Below, piece by piece: positions 9,292 through 19,545 of a DNA stretch of 64,000 nt. Position numbers and translations under genes: made by a program. The stretch's first letter is position 1, and each line of letters starts with the position of its first letter. Source of the DNA: Gammaproteobacteria bacterium LSUCC0112 (GTDB lineage: Bacteria > Pseudomonadota > Gammaproteobacteria > Pseudomonadales > Pseudohongiellaceae); assembly GCA_004535785.1 (NCBI GenBank), contig SPIB01000001.1:709141-773140 (forward strand). The letters run 5' to 3'. The notes under the pieces are model-generated. The model ran no database searches. It was given only the letters and a program-made list of their open reading frames with translations, and had not been told where the DNA came from.

Positions 9292-9768
9292 CTAGATGTG
9301 TTCGACCTTGATGACTTCGTAGTCGATATCGCCTGACGGCGCCTTGACGACCACCTCGTCACCGACTTCTTTGCCCATCACCGCACGGGCAATCGGTGAA
9401 CCAACTGAAATTTTCCCGGCCTTCACATCCGCTTCATCTTCACCAACGATCTGATAACGAACGGTTTCTTCTGTGTCGAGATTTTCAATGGTCACGGTTG
9501 CGCCAAAAATAACCTTGCCAGTCACAGGAATTGCGGAGATATCGATCACTTCCGAGTCGGCCAGCTTGCCTTCAATTTCCTTGATGCGGCCTTCGCAGAA
9601 GCTTTGCTGCTCGCGGGCAGCATGGTACTCCGCGTTTTCGCGTAAATCGCCGTGTTCGCGCGCCTCCGCTATCGCCTGGATAATTGCCGGTCGCTTGACC
9701 GTCTTCAACTCATTGAGTTCGGCACGTAATCGTTCTGCACCACCCATGGTCATCGGCACTTTTCTCAT
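9292..9768 (-). CDS. greA: Transcript cleavage factor GreA
   Basis: A 158-residue protein that stimulates RNA polymerase to cleave backtracked transcripts. The N-terminal coiled coil begins [18 protein letters not shown] and carries the conserved [20 protein letters not shown] tip with the acidic residues that reach the active site. The C-terminal FKBP-like domain contains [13 protein letters not shown] and [15 protein letters not shown]. The frame is open to 9876; the ATG at 9768 fits family length. Last gene of dapB-carA-carB-greA. Confidence 0.97.
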   Translation of the reverse strand: MRKVPMTMGGAERLRAELNELKTVKRPAIIQAIAEAREHGDLRENAEYHAAREQQSFCEGRIKEIEGKLADSEVIDISAIPVTGKVIFGATVTIENLDTEETVRYQIVGEDEADVKAGKISVGSPIARAVMGKEVGDEVVVKAPSGDIDYEVIKVEHI

Positions 9769-9807
9769 GTCTCTCTCACAGATCCTCTGGATCTTCCTGT
9801 TTCTCAA

Positions 9808-9844
9808 ATAAAAAAAATACTGCCAGGCTCTCACGAGGAGAGCC
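9808..9844 (-). terminator. Probable terminator between carB and greA
   Basis: GGCTCTC (9826-9832) pairs with GAGAGCC (9838-9844) over a five-base loop. On the minus strand a run of T residues (complement of 9808-9817) follows after eight bases. The gap between stem and T-run weakens it. It would end carAB transcripts before greA. Confidence 0.5.
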
Positions 9845-9950
9845 CGCCAGCACTGTGTCACTACGGGCAATATCATGCGTAACTATAGCGGACTTGTCTA
9901 TAGTCCGGGATTTACCAGCCTGCCTGATGGATCCAAGGCCGTTTGGCAGC

Positions 9951-12900
9951 TCAGTGTCGTTTTGGCAGTCGCGCGTGCAACTCCTGAATGGTGTAAACAT
10001 TCAGCTTGTCGCCACATTTGAGCGCTTCGCAGACAGCACTGGCGCCCGCCAGTGTTGTTGTACAAAACACGTCATGTCGCAGCGCAGTGCGACGAATTGC
10101 AGAAGAGTCGGCAATTGCCTGTTTGCCTTCTGTGGTATTCACGATCAGCTGGATTTCTTCATTCTTGATCATATCTACAACGTGCGGACGCCCTTCCAGC
10201 ACCTTATTGACACGATTGACTGGAAGACCGGCTGCCTCAATGATTGCAGCCGTGCCTGTGGTGGCAACCATACTGAATCCCAGCTCATGAAAGCTGCGGG
10301 CGATGTCTGCGACTTTGGACTTATCGGCATCACGCACACTGATAAACACCGTGCCGTGATTGCTGATTTCTTCGCCGGCACCCATCTGCGCTTTGGCAAA
10401 CGCCTCGGCAAACGTTTCACCGACACCCATGACTTCGCCGGTGGATTTCATTTCGGGCCCAAGAATCGGGTCAACCCCGGGGAACTTGTTAAACGGGAAC
10501 ACCGCTTCTTTGACTGCAAAGGTTTCAGGAATAATTTCTTTGGTGAACCCTTGCTGAGCCAGTGTTGTGCCAACCATACAACGCGCGGCCACCTTGGCCA
10601 GCGACACACCAATGCACTTGGACACAAACGGTACAGTCCGCGAGGCGCGTGGATTGACTTCAATCACATACAGCTGACCATCCTGATAAGCCATCTGCGT
10701 ATTCATCAGTCCCACAACACCCAGCTCCATCGCCATACGCGACACTTGGTCACGAATTTCATCCTGTACCGATTTAGGCAAATTATAGGGCGGCAGCGAA
10801 CAGGCTGAGTCGCCGGAGTGCACGCCGGCCTGCTCAATGTGTTGCATAATGGCGCCGACAACAACCTGTTTACCGTCACAGACCAGGTCGATATCGATCT
10901 CGATCGCAGCATTCAGGAAATAATCCAGCAACACAGGGCTGTCGTTGCCGACTTTGACAGCTGTACGCATATAACGATTCAACTCTTCCTCGTTATACAC
11001 AATTTCCATCGACCGTCCGCCCAATACATATGAGGGGCGCACAACCAATGGGTAAGAAATCTTTTCTGCTTCTGTGATGCACTGCTCTACGCTGCGTACT
11101 ATACAGTTTGGTGGCTGCTTGAGACCGAGTTTCTGAATCAGTTTCTGGAAGCGTTCACGATCCTCTGCCAGATCAATGGCATCAGGTGACGTGCCGATCA
11201 CCGGCACACCGGCCTGTTCCAATCGGGTCGCCAGATTCAGCGGCGTTTGCCCACCGAACTGCACAATCACGCCTACCGGCTTTTCAACGGCCACAATCTC
11301 AAGTACATCTTCCAGCGTCACCGGCTCGAAGTACAAGCGGTCGGAAATATTGTAATCCGTGGACACTGTTTCAGGGTTGCAGTTAACCATAATGGTTTCA
11401 TAGCCATCTTCACGCATGGCCAGCGCCGCATGCACACAGCAATAGTCGAACTCGATACCTTGACCAATACGATTTGGACCGCCGCCCAGCACCATGATTT
11501 TTCTACGATCACTGGGTTTGGACTCACACTGCTCTTCGTAACAGGAATACATATACGCGGTCGTCGACACAAATTCGGCTGCACAGGTATCAACACGTTT
11601 GTACACCGGGCGCACACCCAGTGCATGTCGATACTCACGCACGGCTTTCTCGGGTTGATTCAACAAAATTGCCAGCCGCGCGTCTGAAAAGCCTTTGCGT
11701 TTGAGCTCAAACAAGGCCTGTTTGTCGAGGCTTTGCAATGACAGCTGTGCGATACGCAATTCGTCCTGAATAATGTCTTCAATCTGCACCAGAAACCACG
11801 GATCGACACCGGTCAGTTCAGCGACGGTTTCCACCGACCAACCCTGCCGGAAGGCATCCCCGATATACCGGATTCGTTCACTGCCGGCATCCTTCAATTC
11901 GCCTCGCAACTTGTCCATGCAATCGCTGAGCGCGGTATCCAACACCGGATCCAGGCCACTGATGCCAACCTCCAGTCCTCGTAATGCCTTTTGCAACGAT
12001 TCCTGAAAAGTTCGACCAATCGCCATGACTTCACCCACCGATTTCATCTGTGTGGTAATCCGGTCACTGGCTTCAGGGAATTTTTCAAAGGTGAAACGCG
12101 GAATCTTGGTGACAACGTAATCAATGGTCGGCTCAAATGACGCCGGGGTTGCTCCACCAGTGATTTCATTGCTGAGTTCATCCAGTGTAAAACCACACGC
12201 CAGTTTTGCTGCGACGCGAGCAATCGGGAAACCCGTGGCCTTGGACGCCAGCGCCGACGAACGCGATACACGTGGGTTCATTTCAATCACCACCAGGCGG
12301 CCGGTCTTTGGACACATACCAAACTGCACGTTGGAGCCGCCTGTTTCAACACCGATTTCACGCAGCACTGCAATCGATGCGTTTCGCAGAATCTGATATT
12401 CCTTGTCAGTCAATGTCTGCGACGGCGCAACGGTGATGGAGTCACCCGTGTGAACACCCATCGCATCAAAGTTTTCAATGGTACACACAATAATACAGTT
12501 ATCATTTTTGTCGCGTACCACTTCAGTTTCGTATTCTTTCCAACCAATGAGTGATTCATCAATCAGCAATTCTTTGGTGGGCGACAGCTCCATGCCGCGG
12601 GTGCAGATCTCCACAAATTCTTCTTTATTGTAGGCTACACCACCACCGGTGCCGCCCATGGTAAATGACGGCCGGATGATGCAAGGAAAACCGACTTCAT
12701 CAAGCGCTGCAAACGCCTGTTCCATATTGCGCGCGATGCCATGACGTGGCGTTGACAGACCAATCGCCTTCATCGCATGGTCAAACAGCTCGCGGTTTTC
12801 AGCTTTATCGATTGACTCGGCGCGTGCACCAATCATTTCAACATTGTATTTGGCCAACACACCATTGCGCTCAAGATCCAGAGCGCAATTCAACGCAGTC

Positions 12901-13178
12901 TGCCCGCCCATGGTGGGCAGAATCGCGTCGGGTCGCTCTCTTTCAATGATTTTTTCGACGATCTGCCAGGTGATGGGTTCGATATAGGTTGCATCCGCCA
13001 TGGCCGGATCGGTCATGATTGTTGCCGGATTCGAGTTCACCAGGATAACGCGATATCCCTCTTCTTTCAGGGCCTGACACGCCTGCGCGCCCGAGTAGTC
13101 AAACTCACACGCCTGCCCGATAACAATCGGACCGGCACCAATGATCAGGATACTTTTCAAGTCTGTACGTTTAGGCAT
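9951..13178 (-). CDS. carB: Carbamoyl-phosphate synthase, large subunit
   Basis: Makes carbamoyl phosphate for pyrimidine and arginine synthesis, using ammonia passed from CarA. At 1075 residues it is full length, with the expected internal duplication: two ATP-grasp halves, each opening with a [15 protein letters not shown]-type loop (the first half reads [16 protein letters not shown]), and [12 protein letters not shown] / [15 protein letters not shown] in the two carboxy- and carbamate-kinase sites. The C-terminal 130 residues are the allosteric MGS-like domain ([10 protein letters not shown] onward) that binds UMP and ornithine in E. coli. The gap to carA is 39 bases. Confidence 0.98.
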   Translation of the reverse strand: MPKRTDLKSILIIGAGPIVIGQACEFDYSGAQACQALKEEGYRVILVNSNPATIMTDPAMADATYIEPITWQIVEKIIERERPDAILPTMGGQTALNCALDLERNGVLAKYNVEMIGARAESIDKAENRELFDHAMKAIGLSTPRHGIARNMEQAFAALDEVGFPCIIRPSFTMGGTGGGVAYNKEEFVEICTRGMELSPTKELLIDESLIGWKEYETEVVRDKNDNCIIVCTIENFDAMGVHTGDSITVAPSQTLTDKEYQILRNASIAVLREIGVETGGSNVQFGMCPKTGRLVVIEMNPRVSRSSALASKATGFPIARVAAKLACGFTLDELSNEITGGATPASFEPTIDYVVTKIPRFTFEKFPEASDRITTQMKSVGEVMAIGRTFQESLQKALRGLEVGISGLDPVLDTALSDCMDKLRGELKDAGSERIRYIGDAFRQGWSVETVAELTGVDPWFLVQIEDIIQDELRIAQLSLQSLDKQALFELKRKGFSDARLAILLNQPEKAVREYRHALGVRPVYKRVDTCAAEFVSTTAYMYSCYEEQCESKPSDRRKIMVLGGGPNRIGQGIEFDYCCVHAALAMREDGYETIMVNCNPETVSTDYNISDRLYFEPVTLEDVLEIVAVEKPVGVIVQFGGQTPLNLATRLEQAGVPVIGTSPDAIDLAEDRERFQKLIQKLGLKQPPNCIVRSVEQCITEAEKISYPLVVRPSYVLGGRSMEIVYNEEELNRYMRTAVKVGNDSPVLLDYFLNAAIEIDIDLVCDGKQVVVGAIMQHIEQAGVHSGDSACSLPPYNLPKSVQDEIRDQVSRMAMELGVVGLMNTQMAYQDGQLYVIEVNPRASRTVPFVSKCIGVSLAKVAARCMVGTTLAQQGFTKEIIPETFAVKEAVFPFNKFPGVDPILGPEMKSTGEVMGVGETFAEAFAKAQMGAGEEISNHGTVFISVRDADKSKVADIARSFHELGFSMVATTGTAAIIEAAGLPVNRVNKVLEGRPHVVDMIKNEEIQLIVNTTEGKQAIADSSAIRRTALRHDVFCTTTLAGASAVCEALKCGDKLNVYTIQELHARLPKRH

Positions 13179-13217
13179 AACTCAACCGTGTCTCTGTATG
13201 GGTTTGCTGTGCGCTGT

Positions 13218-14363
13218 TCAGCGCGGAGCGCGCTTTTGCATCAGATCAACAAATTTATCAAACAAGGGCGCAATGTCGTGCGGCCCTGGCGCAGCCTCAG
13301 GGTGTCCCTGAAACGCGAAGGCCGGCTTGTCTGTGCGCTCAATACCCTGCAATGAACCATCAAACAGCGAGCGATGGGTTGCGCGCAGGTTGGCCGGCAG
13401 CGTGGCTTCATCGACTGCAAATCCATGATTCTGGCTGGTTATCAGCACAGTATTATCATCAAGATTTTGTACCGGGTGGTTGGCACCATGATGCCCCAGG
13501 CGCATTTTGATGGTTTGCGCACCACATGCCAGTGCCAGCAGTTGACAACCGAGGCAGATTCCAAACACCGGAACATCAGTTGTCAGTATTTCTCGGATAG
13601 CGGTAATCGCATACTCGCAAGGTTCCGGATCGCCGGGGCCATTGGACAGGAACACGCCGTCCGGATTCAGCGCCATCACCTCGGCCGCCGAGGTCTGTGC
13701 AGGCACCACGGTCACTTTACAATTGCGTTGCGCCAGCATGCGAAGGATATTGCGTTTCACACCGTAATCAAATGCCACGACATGAAAGGGGTTCTGGTGA
13801 TTCATCACCGGATGGCCGATGCCATGCTGCCACACACCCTCGTTCCACTCGTAAGGTTGGGTGACCGACACTTCTTTGGCCAGATCCATACCCTTCAGTC
13901 CCGGGAAGGCGCGCGCCTGTTCCAGCGCATACTGTTCACCTTTCTCGGCCAGCAGATCACCACTCAGAATACAGCCGTTCAGCGGTCCGCTGTCGCGCAG
14001 ATGACGTGTCAACTGACGGGTATCGATGTTGGCTATCGACACGACATTCTGTGCTTTGAGGAACTCATCCAGCGACATTTCGCTGCGCCAGTTGCTGACG
14101 ATCATGGACAAATTACGAATCACCAGACCCGCCGCCCAGACACGATCAGATTCGTTATCTTCTGATGTGATACCGGTATTGCCAATGTGCGGATAGGTCA
14201 AGGTGACAATCTGGCGTGCGTAAGACGGGTCGGTCAAAATTTCCTGGTAACCAGTCATGGCTGTATTAAAAACAACCTCTCCACTGGATAATCCTAAAGC
14301 TCCGATGGCCTTGCCTCTGAAGATGCTTCCATCTTCCAGGGCGAGAACTGCTGAATTATTCAA
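13218..14363 (-). CDS. carA: Carbamoyl-phosphate synthase, small (glutaminase) subunit
   Basis: Hydrolyses glutamine and channels ammonia to CarB. Recognisable parts: N-terminal [10 protein letters not shown] and [19 protein letters not shown], then the class I glutamine amidotransferase with [12 protein letters not shown], the nucleophile in [14 protein letters not shown], and the His/Glu pair in [11 protein letters not shown]. The frame opens at an ATG (14420) inside the terminator hairpin. The better start is TTG at 14363, six bases after GGGAG, giving 381 residues, the family's normal length. The leader carries an attenuator-like terminator (14391-14430), so expression is probably set by early termination. 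Confidence 0.96.
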   Translation of the reverse strand: MNNSAVLALEDGSIFRGKAIGALGLSSGEVVFNTAMTGYQEILTDPSYARQIVTLTYPHIGNTGITSEDNESDRVWAAGLVIRNLSMIVSNWRSEMSLDEFLKAQNVVSIANIDTRQLTRHLRDSGPLNGCILSGDLLAEKGEQYALEQARAFPGLKGMDLAKEVSVTQPYEWNEGVWQHGIGHPVMNHQNPFHVVAFDYGVKRNILRMLAQRNCKVTVVPAQTSAAEVMALNPDGVFLSNGPGDPEPCEYAITAIREILTTDVPVFGICLGCQLLALACGAQTIKMRLGHHGANHPVQNLDDNTVLITSQNHGFAVDEATLPANLRATHRSLFDGSLQGIERTDKPAFAFQGHPEAAPGPHDIAPLFDKFVDLMQKRAPR

Positions 14364-14390
14364 TGTTATCTCCCGGATAGACGACAGGCG

Positions 14391-14430
14391 AAAAAAAGCG
14401 GAATGAAAGCTTTGTTTCATTCCGCTTTTT
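14391..14430 (-). terminator. Attenuator-like terminator ahead of carA
   Basis: A perfect 16-bp stem: the AAAAAGCGGAATGAAA arm (14393-14408) with its complement (14415-14430) and a six-base loop. On the minus strand it runs straight into seven T residues. It sits between the proposed promoter and carA, 28 bases before the TTG start, so it must be bypassed for carAB to be made. Pseudomonas carA is known to be controlled by transcription attenuation in its leader. Confidence 0.85.
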
Positions 14431-14467
14431 AAAAATGCTGCGTCGTTGTGTGCTCAGTGGTAATCAT
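14429..14467 (-). CDS. Possible 12-residue carA leader peptide
   Basis: ATG at 14467, reading [12 protein letters not shown], with the TAA stop overlapping the first bases of the attenuator stem. That placement is what a ribosome-coupled attenuator needs: a ribosome finishing here would cover the 5' arm. There is no clear ribosome-binding site (CGCCTCAGT precedes the ATG), and no run of arginine or pyrimidine-rich codons. A short inverted repeat (CTCAGT/ACTGAG) surrounds the ATG. Treat as a candidate only. Confidence 0.35.
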   Translation of the reverse strand: MITTEHTTTQHF

Positions 14468-14478
14468 ACTGAGGCGCA

Positions 14479-14508
14479 ATTGTACGGGATCGCCCCCCGA
14501 CGTGTCTA
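14479..14508 (-). promoter_or_regulatory. Candidate carAB promoter
   Basis: Minus-strand TAGACA (14503-14508), 18-base spacer, TACAAT (14479-14484). The -35 box lies inside an 8-bp inverted repeat (14500-14507 with 14515-14522) that follows the dapB stop; that repeat has no T-run, so it is not an intrinsic terminator of dapB. Confidence 0.5.
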
Positions 14509-14525
14509 CGAGTAAGACACGTTGA

Positions 14526-15392
<867 letters not shown>

Positions 15393-15454
15393 TCAACGGC
15401 ACGCAGTATAACGTGTAAACTGCATGGCCAACAGCAAGCGACTTCGCTAAGCTG

Positions 15455-16060
15455 ATGGGGAACAAAAAGGAATCCAAACGAAATAAAATGAGTGAAACGC
15501 CGGTCAGTCGCCCCATAAGCTTGGGCAATAATCGCAAAAAACGTTACGAATCTCTGGTAGACAAGTTCTATCAGGATGTCTTTCGTTATGCTTACTGGCT
15601 GACGCGCAACCCCACCGTTGCCGAAGATCTGGTGCAAGAAACCTTTTTGCGTGCGTGGCGCTCGTTTGACAGTCTGCAAAGTGACGACGCTGCAAAAGCC
15701 TGGCTGTTTACAATTTTGAGACGCGAAAACGCGCGCATGTATGAGCGCTATCGACCTGAACTGGTCGACATCGACGATGTATCGATACAGGAAGACGACC
15801 GCAATGAACCTGATCAACGCCAGAAGTTGTCAGAATTGCACTATGCCATCCTGCAACTGGAGAAAGAATACCGTGATCCGTTGATGCTGCAGGTGGTCGG
15901 CGGCTTCAGTGGGAAAGAAATTGCAGAGATTCTCGATCTTAACAACAACACCGTGATGACACGACTGTTCAGAGCCAGAAGCAAGCTGCGAGACATTATG
16001 GATCCGGGTGCCGCCAGCGATGAGGAGACCGGAGACGACGCACATGAAGAACTGTGTTAA
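15455..16060 (+). CDS. ECF-type RNA polymerase sigma factor
   Basis: A 201-residue sigma-70 family protein of the small extracytoplasmic-function type. Region 2 (about 30-95) includes DVFRYAYWLTRNPTVAEDLVQETFLRAWRSF-type core helices in pieces, with the -10-recognising WLFTILRREN helix. Region 4 (about 130-185) has EKEYRDPLMLQVVGGFSGKEIAEIL and the recognition helix NNNTVMTRLFRARSKL. Sigma 1.1 and region 3 are absent. Either ATG 15455 or ATG 15488 (MSETPVSRP) may be the start; neither has a strong ribosome-binding site. The next gene encodes a membrane DUF3379 protein, the usual partner of this sigma group and the likely anti-sigma factor. Target regulon unknown. Confidence 0.88.
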   Translation: MGNKKESKRNKMSETPVSRPISLGNNRKKRYESLVDKFYQDVFRYAYWLTRNPTVAEDLVQETFLRAWRSFDSLQSDDAAKAWLFTILRRENARMYERYRPELVDIDDVSIQEDDRNEPDQRQKLSELHYAILQLEKEYRDPLMLQVVGGFSGKEIAEILDLNNNTVMTRLFRARSKLRDIMDPGAASDEETGDDAHEELC

Positions 16061-16118
16061 CCAACAGCGAGATCACAACAATTGAAAAAGGTGACATTAA
16101 AACCAGAGGTCCACATCC

Positions 16119-16832
16119 ATGGATGATCTGGAATTTCATACACGGGCCCACAGCAACCCATTCGACGAAGACCCTGACTTCCGACATGCGTTGACTGGCA
16201 GAGAGGATCGCCTCCGTTTGCTGAATGAATTGCAGCAACTGGATCACAGTATTCGTCAGATCAACCGTCAAATTGCCGTGCCGGCCCGGTTAAAACACAA
16301 GCTGGCCCCGCCCGATAGCCGCTCATGGCTCGGTCGAAGGGCGTTTGCCTTTGCTGCCAGCCTGGTGCTCGTCGCCGGATTTGTATTCAGTACCATGCAG
16401 TACCGGCCAAGCGCTTCGGAGCTGGCGCTGCATGACGCCATGCTTGAACACGTTTATAACGAAGCACCACGGTACGAGCAGGTCACCGCACCGATATCCT
16501 GGTTGGAGGTGGAAACTGTGCTTGCGGATGCAGGGGTCAGCCTTCATCAGCCTGAAGGTGACGAAACATTGATCATTACGTTTGCCAAAGTGTGCGGACT
16601 GGGCGGAACGTCGCGCGGGGCGCACCTGGTAACCATGGGGAAAAACGGGCCAGTATCGGTGATTCTGGTGCGTTCGACACCGATTGGTCGTAGTCTCGAT
16701 GTGAAAGACACACGCTTCCAGGGTCGCATCGTGCCATCCAATGACGGCAATATGGCGGTCATCGGCGAAAAAGCGGAAGAACTGCAACGACTGGAACAAA
16801 TTATCTCAAGCAACGTTGAGTGGTCGATCTGA
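16119..16832 (+). CDS. DUF3379 membrane protein, probable anti-sigma factor
   Basis: A 237-residue protein resembling the DUF3379 family that follows ECF sigma genes. The N-terminal 70 residues are charged and helical (NPFDEDPDFRHAL, then a Leu-rich coil ending in PARLKHKL), suitable for binding sigma. One membrane segment follows (RRAFAFAASLVLVAGFVFS, about 72-90). The periplasmic part (about 95-237) is a compact domain with WLEVETVLADAGV, two Cys-containing stretches and a final EELQRLEQI helix. The gap to the sigma gene is 58 bases. Anti-sigma function is inferred from position and topology. Confidence 0.75.
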   Translation: MDDLEFHTRAHSNPFDEDPDFRHALTGREDRLRLLNELQQLDHSIRQINRQIAVPARLKHKLAPPDSRSWLGRRAFAFAASLVLVAGFVFSTMQYRPSASELALHDAMLEHVYNEAPRYEQVTAPISWLEVETVLADAGVSLHQPEGDETLIITFAKVCGLGGTSRGAHLVTMGKNGPVSVILVRSTPIGRSLDVKDTRFQGRIVPSNDGNMAVIGEKAEELQRLEQIISSNVEWSI

Positions 16833-16857
16833 CCACTCAGCAAGCGAGGGATGCGGC

Positions 16858-18651
16858 TCAGAAAAGCGCTGCGTCCATCGCCATCACCACGTCACTACCC
16901 GCACGAATTTCTTCCGCAACAGACTTGTATCGCGGCATCAGCTTGTCCAGATAAAAACAGCCAACGTGTATTTTGGCCTGATAGAAATCCACGTCAGATG
17001 AGGCGTTCTCATCCAGCGCTCGTGTGGCGACGCTGACCATTCTTGCCCACATAAAGCCATAAAGAATCAAGGTCATCAGATCAAGGTATGCAACGGACGC
17101 GGCACCTACTTCGTTGGGATTACTGGTGCTGGCATCACGGACCGTTGCTGTGGTGTCCAACAGCGTTTGCAGTGCGGCATCCAACACCGATACAAAACCT
17201 GCGATTTTTCCATGCTTCTCGCTGGCAATAAAATCGCGGATGTCTTCGACCAGCACATCCAGCATGCCTTCGCGATCAAAAACAACTTTACGGCCCATCA
17301 AATCAAGGGATTGTATGCCGTTGGTGCCCTCATAAATCTGCGCAATACGGGCATCACGCACATGCTGTTCCTGTCCCCATTCCCGCACGTAACCATGCCC
17401 GCCAAGCACCTGCTGCCCCAAAACACAGGCCTCGAATCCGCGATCGGTGAATGCAGCTTTGGCAATTGGCGTCAATAACGCAACGAGCTTGGCAGCGCGC
17501 GATTGCACGTGTTCATCCGGGTGGAAATACACCCTATCAAGCTGGCTGCCAACGTAGGCTGCGAGCGCACGCGCAGCCTCGGTGTTGGCACGCATCGTCA
17601 GCAACATGCGTCTGACGTCGGCATGCACCAGCAACGAGTCTGCTGGCTTTTCTGGCGAGACCGGGCCTGTTGCTGCACGACCCTGCAGTCGATCGCGGGC
17701 ATAGGATGCGGCCGTCTGATAGGATGCATCTCCCAGACCCAAACCTTGCAAGCCGATGGTCAGGCGCTCGTAGTTCATCATGGTGAACATGCAGGCAAGG
17801 CCTTTGTTCAGCTCGCCCACCAGAAAACCCTTGGCACCATCAAAGTTCATCACGCAGGTTGAAGAACCTTTCATCCCCATTTTGTGCTCAATGGAACCAC
17901 AGTTGACGGCGTTGCGCTCGCCCGGCTTACCCGAGGCATCGGGCATGAATTTGGGCACCAGAAACAGGGATATTCCGCGGGCGCCGGCGGGCGCATCCGG
18001 CAGCTTGGCCAGCACCAGATGGATGATGTTCTCGGTCAAATCATGTTCGCCGCCGGTGATAAAAATTTTAGTGCCGGTCAGCTCATAACTGCCATCGGGC
18101 TGGGGAACCGCTTTAGTCTTGATCATGCCAAGATCTGTGCCGGCATGCGCCTCGGTCAGGCACATGGTCGCGCTCCAGGTACCTTCGTACAACTTAGGCA
18201 GATAGGCCTGTTTGAGCTCATCACTGGCATGTCGCGCAATTGCAAGCGAAGCGCCTGCGCTCAACACGGCGTATAGCGCCAGCGAGCTGTTGGCAGCCAT
18301 CATCATCTCTTCAAAACAGACCGCCAGCGTTTTTGGCATGCCCTGACCACCATATTCAGGATCACCTGCCAGACCAATCCATCCGCCTTGCGCAAAGGTA
18401 TCGTAGGCTTGTTTGAAGCCTTCAGGTGTGATGACAACACCCGCATTAAACTGACAGCCCAGTTCGTCACCCTGCCGATTCAGAGGTGCCAGCAACTGCT
18501 CGGCGACTTTACCAGCTTCTTCCAACACTGAATCAATGAGGTCTGCCGTCACTTCGCGGGTTCCGGGCATCTGCGCCAGCAAGCGCTCAGCCTGCAATAC
18601 TTCGTGCAGTACAAATTTCATATCACGGACAGGGGCTTTGTAATCAGGCAC
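16858..18651 (-). CDS. Acyl-CoA dehydrogenase, long form with extra C-terminal domain
   Basis: FAD-dependent desaturase of acyl-CoA thioesters in beta-oxidation or branched-chain degradation. The 597 residues show the dehydrogenase N- and middle domains (GDPEYGGQGMPKTLAV, CLTEAHAGTDLGMIKTKA, ITGGEHDLTEN), the FAD-binding and catalytic C domain (QVLGGHGYVREW, QIYEGTNGIQSLDLMGRK) and an additional helical domain from about 465 on, typical of the roughly 600-residue subfamily. The frame opens at 18678; the GTG at 18651 has GGAG seven bases upstream. Its promoter overlaps a MerR-type palindrome (18734-18751). The substrate cannot be read from sequence. It stands alone, without fadA/fadB-type neighbours. 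Confidence 0.9.
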   Translation of the reverse strand: MPDYKAPVRDMKFVLHEVLQAERLLAQMPGTREVTADLIDSVLEEAGKVAEQLLAPLNRQGDELGCQFNAGVVITPEGFKQAYDTFAQGGWIGLAGDPEYGGQGMPKTLAVCFEEMMMAANSSLALYAVLSAGASLAIARHASDELKQAYLPKLYEGTWSATMCLTEAHAGTDLGMIKTKAVPQPDGSYELTGTKIFITGGEHDLTENIIHLVLAKLPDAPAGARGISLFLVPKFMPDASGKPGERNAVNCGSIEHKMGMKGSSTCVMNFDGAKGFLVGELNKGLACMFTMMNYERLTIGLQGLGLGDASYQTAASYARDRLQGRAATGPVSPEKPADSLLVHADVRRMLLTMRANTEAARALAAYVGSQLDRVYFHPDEHVQSRAAKLVALLTPIAKAAFTDRGFEACVLGQQVLGGHGYVREWGQEQHVRDARIAQIYEGTNGIQSLDLMGRKVVFDREGMLDVLVEDIRDFIASEKHGKIAGFVSVLDAALQTLLDTTATVRDASTSNPNEVGAASVAYLDLMTLILYGFMWARMVSVATRALDENASSDVDFYQAKIHVGCFYLDKLMPRYKSVAEEIRAGSDVVMAMDAALF

Positions 18652-18721
18652 AATCAAACTCCGGCTGGAAAACAGCAATCAAGTAGCAAAATGACGGGTA
18701 GCGCATAAACGGGTTGCACAT

Positions 18722-18755
18722 AAAGTAGCCTCAGTTGACGTTAACGTCAACGTCA
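18722..18755 (-). promoter_or_regulatory. Promoter with LiuR-like palindromic operator
   Basis: GTTGACGTTAACGTCAAC (18734-18751) is a perfect 18-bp palindrome, extended by one more CGTCAA copy. On the minus strand it contains the -35 box TTGACG (18745-18750), 17 bases before TACTTT (18722-18727), about 70 bases upstream of the acyl-CoA dehydrogenase GTG. As I recall, sites of the form TTTACGTTAACGTAAA are bound by the MerR-family regulator LiuR of leucine/isovalerate catabolism, which would fit the downstream gene. No liuR gene is in the window. Confidence 0.6.
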
Positions 18756-18804
18756 ACCAATCACCACACCGTTGCTTATACGCGGACACCGGCATACCGG
18801 CTCA

Positions 18805-19545
18805 TCAGACAGCGAGGAGTTTTTTGATATCCAGCAGTTCACTGAATGTTTCCGGCGTAGCAGCCGGTGACCAGGGTAACTCGCCAAGGCACGGTGCTGG
18901 CATCAAGCTGACCAGACTGGCAACATTTTCAGCTGCCAACGGCATATCAGACGACGAGTGATTGGCAACCCAGCCCGCCAATTTTAGTCCGTCTGACTGA
19001 ATGGCCTCTGCCGTCAGCAAGGCATGATTGATGCAGCCGAGTCGGATGCCAACAACCAGCACCACAGGTAGCTGCAATATTGTGGGCAAATCAGACAGAA
19101 ATTCGCGGCGATTCAGCGGCACTCGCCAGCCGCCGGCTCCTTCAATCACCGTGACATCCGCACGCTCCATAAACATGGCTTGCGCATAACCAGTCAGACG
19201 TTGCATTGACAATTGACGACCTTCAAGTGCGGCAGCCAGATGTGGTGCCACGGCGGCACGCAAGGCAACCGGATTGATTTGCTCATAGTCCAACGCAACA
19301 CTGCAATACTGCTGCAACAACAGTGCGTCTTCGTTGCGCAACTGGCCGTTGATCTCCTCACAACCCGATGCGACAGGTTTCATCGCGGCGGTACTTTTAC
19401 CCAGTTGTCGGGCAGCGGCCAGCAATGATGCGGCCACCAACGATTTGCCCACCCCGGTATCAGTGCCTGTGACAAAACAGGCAAAACGCTTTTGAGTCTG
19501 CAGATTATCGGGCGCCGCGCCGGCCCTAACGTCAGTTGTTGACAT
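18805..19545 (-). CDS. bioD: Dethiobiotin synthetase
   Basis: Closes the ureido ring of dethiobiotin from diaminopelargonate, CO2 and ATP. The P-loop CFVTGTDTGVGKS is near residue 22. MKPVASGCEE carries the catalytic Lys and VIEGAGGWRVPL the metal/ATP loop. The 246-residue form begins at the ATG at 19545 and overlaps the bioF end by 14 bases; the longer open frame to 19668 is frame overlap with bioF. Together with bioB and bioF it forms a bioB-bioF-bioD operon; bioC and bioH, often found in this operon, are not here. Confidence 0.94.
   Translation of the reverse strand: MSTTDVRAGAAPDNLQTQKRFACFVTGTDTGVGKSLVAASLLAAARQLGKSTAAMKPVASGCEEINGQLRNEDALLLQQYCSVALDYEQINPVALRAAVAPHLAAALEGRQLSMQRLTGYAQAMFMERADVTVIEGAGGWRVPLNRREFLSDLPTILQLPVVLVVGIRLGCINHALLTAEAIQSDGLKLAGWVANHSSSDMPLAAENVASLVSLMPAPCLGELPWSPAATPETFSELLDIKKLLAV

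Noticed and set aside
9855-10808. Long plus-strand open frame (317 codons) opposite carB
   Set aside because: It is the antisense shadow of a certain carB gene; its product is His/Cys/Arg-rich with no domain.
14500-14522. 8-bp hairpin after dapB as an intrinsic terminator
   Set aside because: No T-run follows on the minus strand (a G-run does) and the -35 box of a candidate promoter lies inside it.
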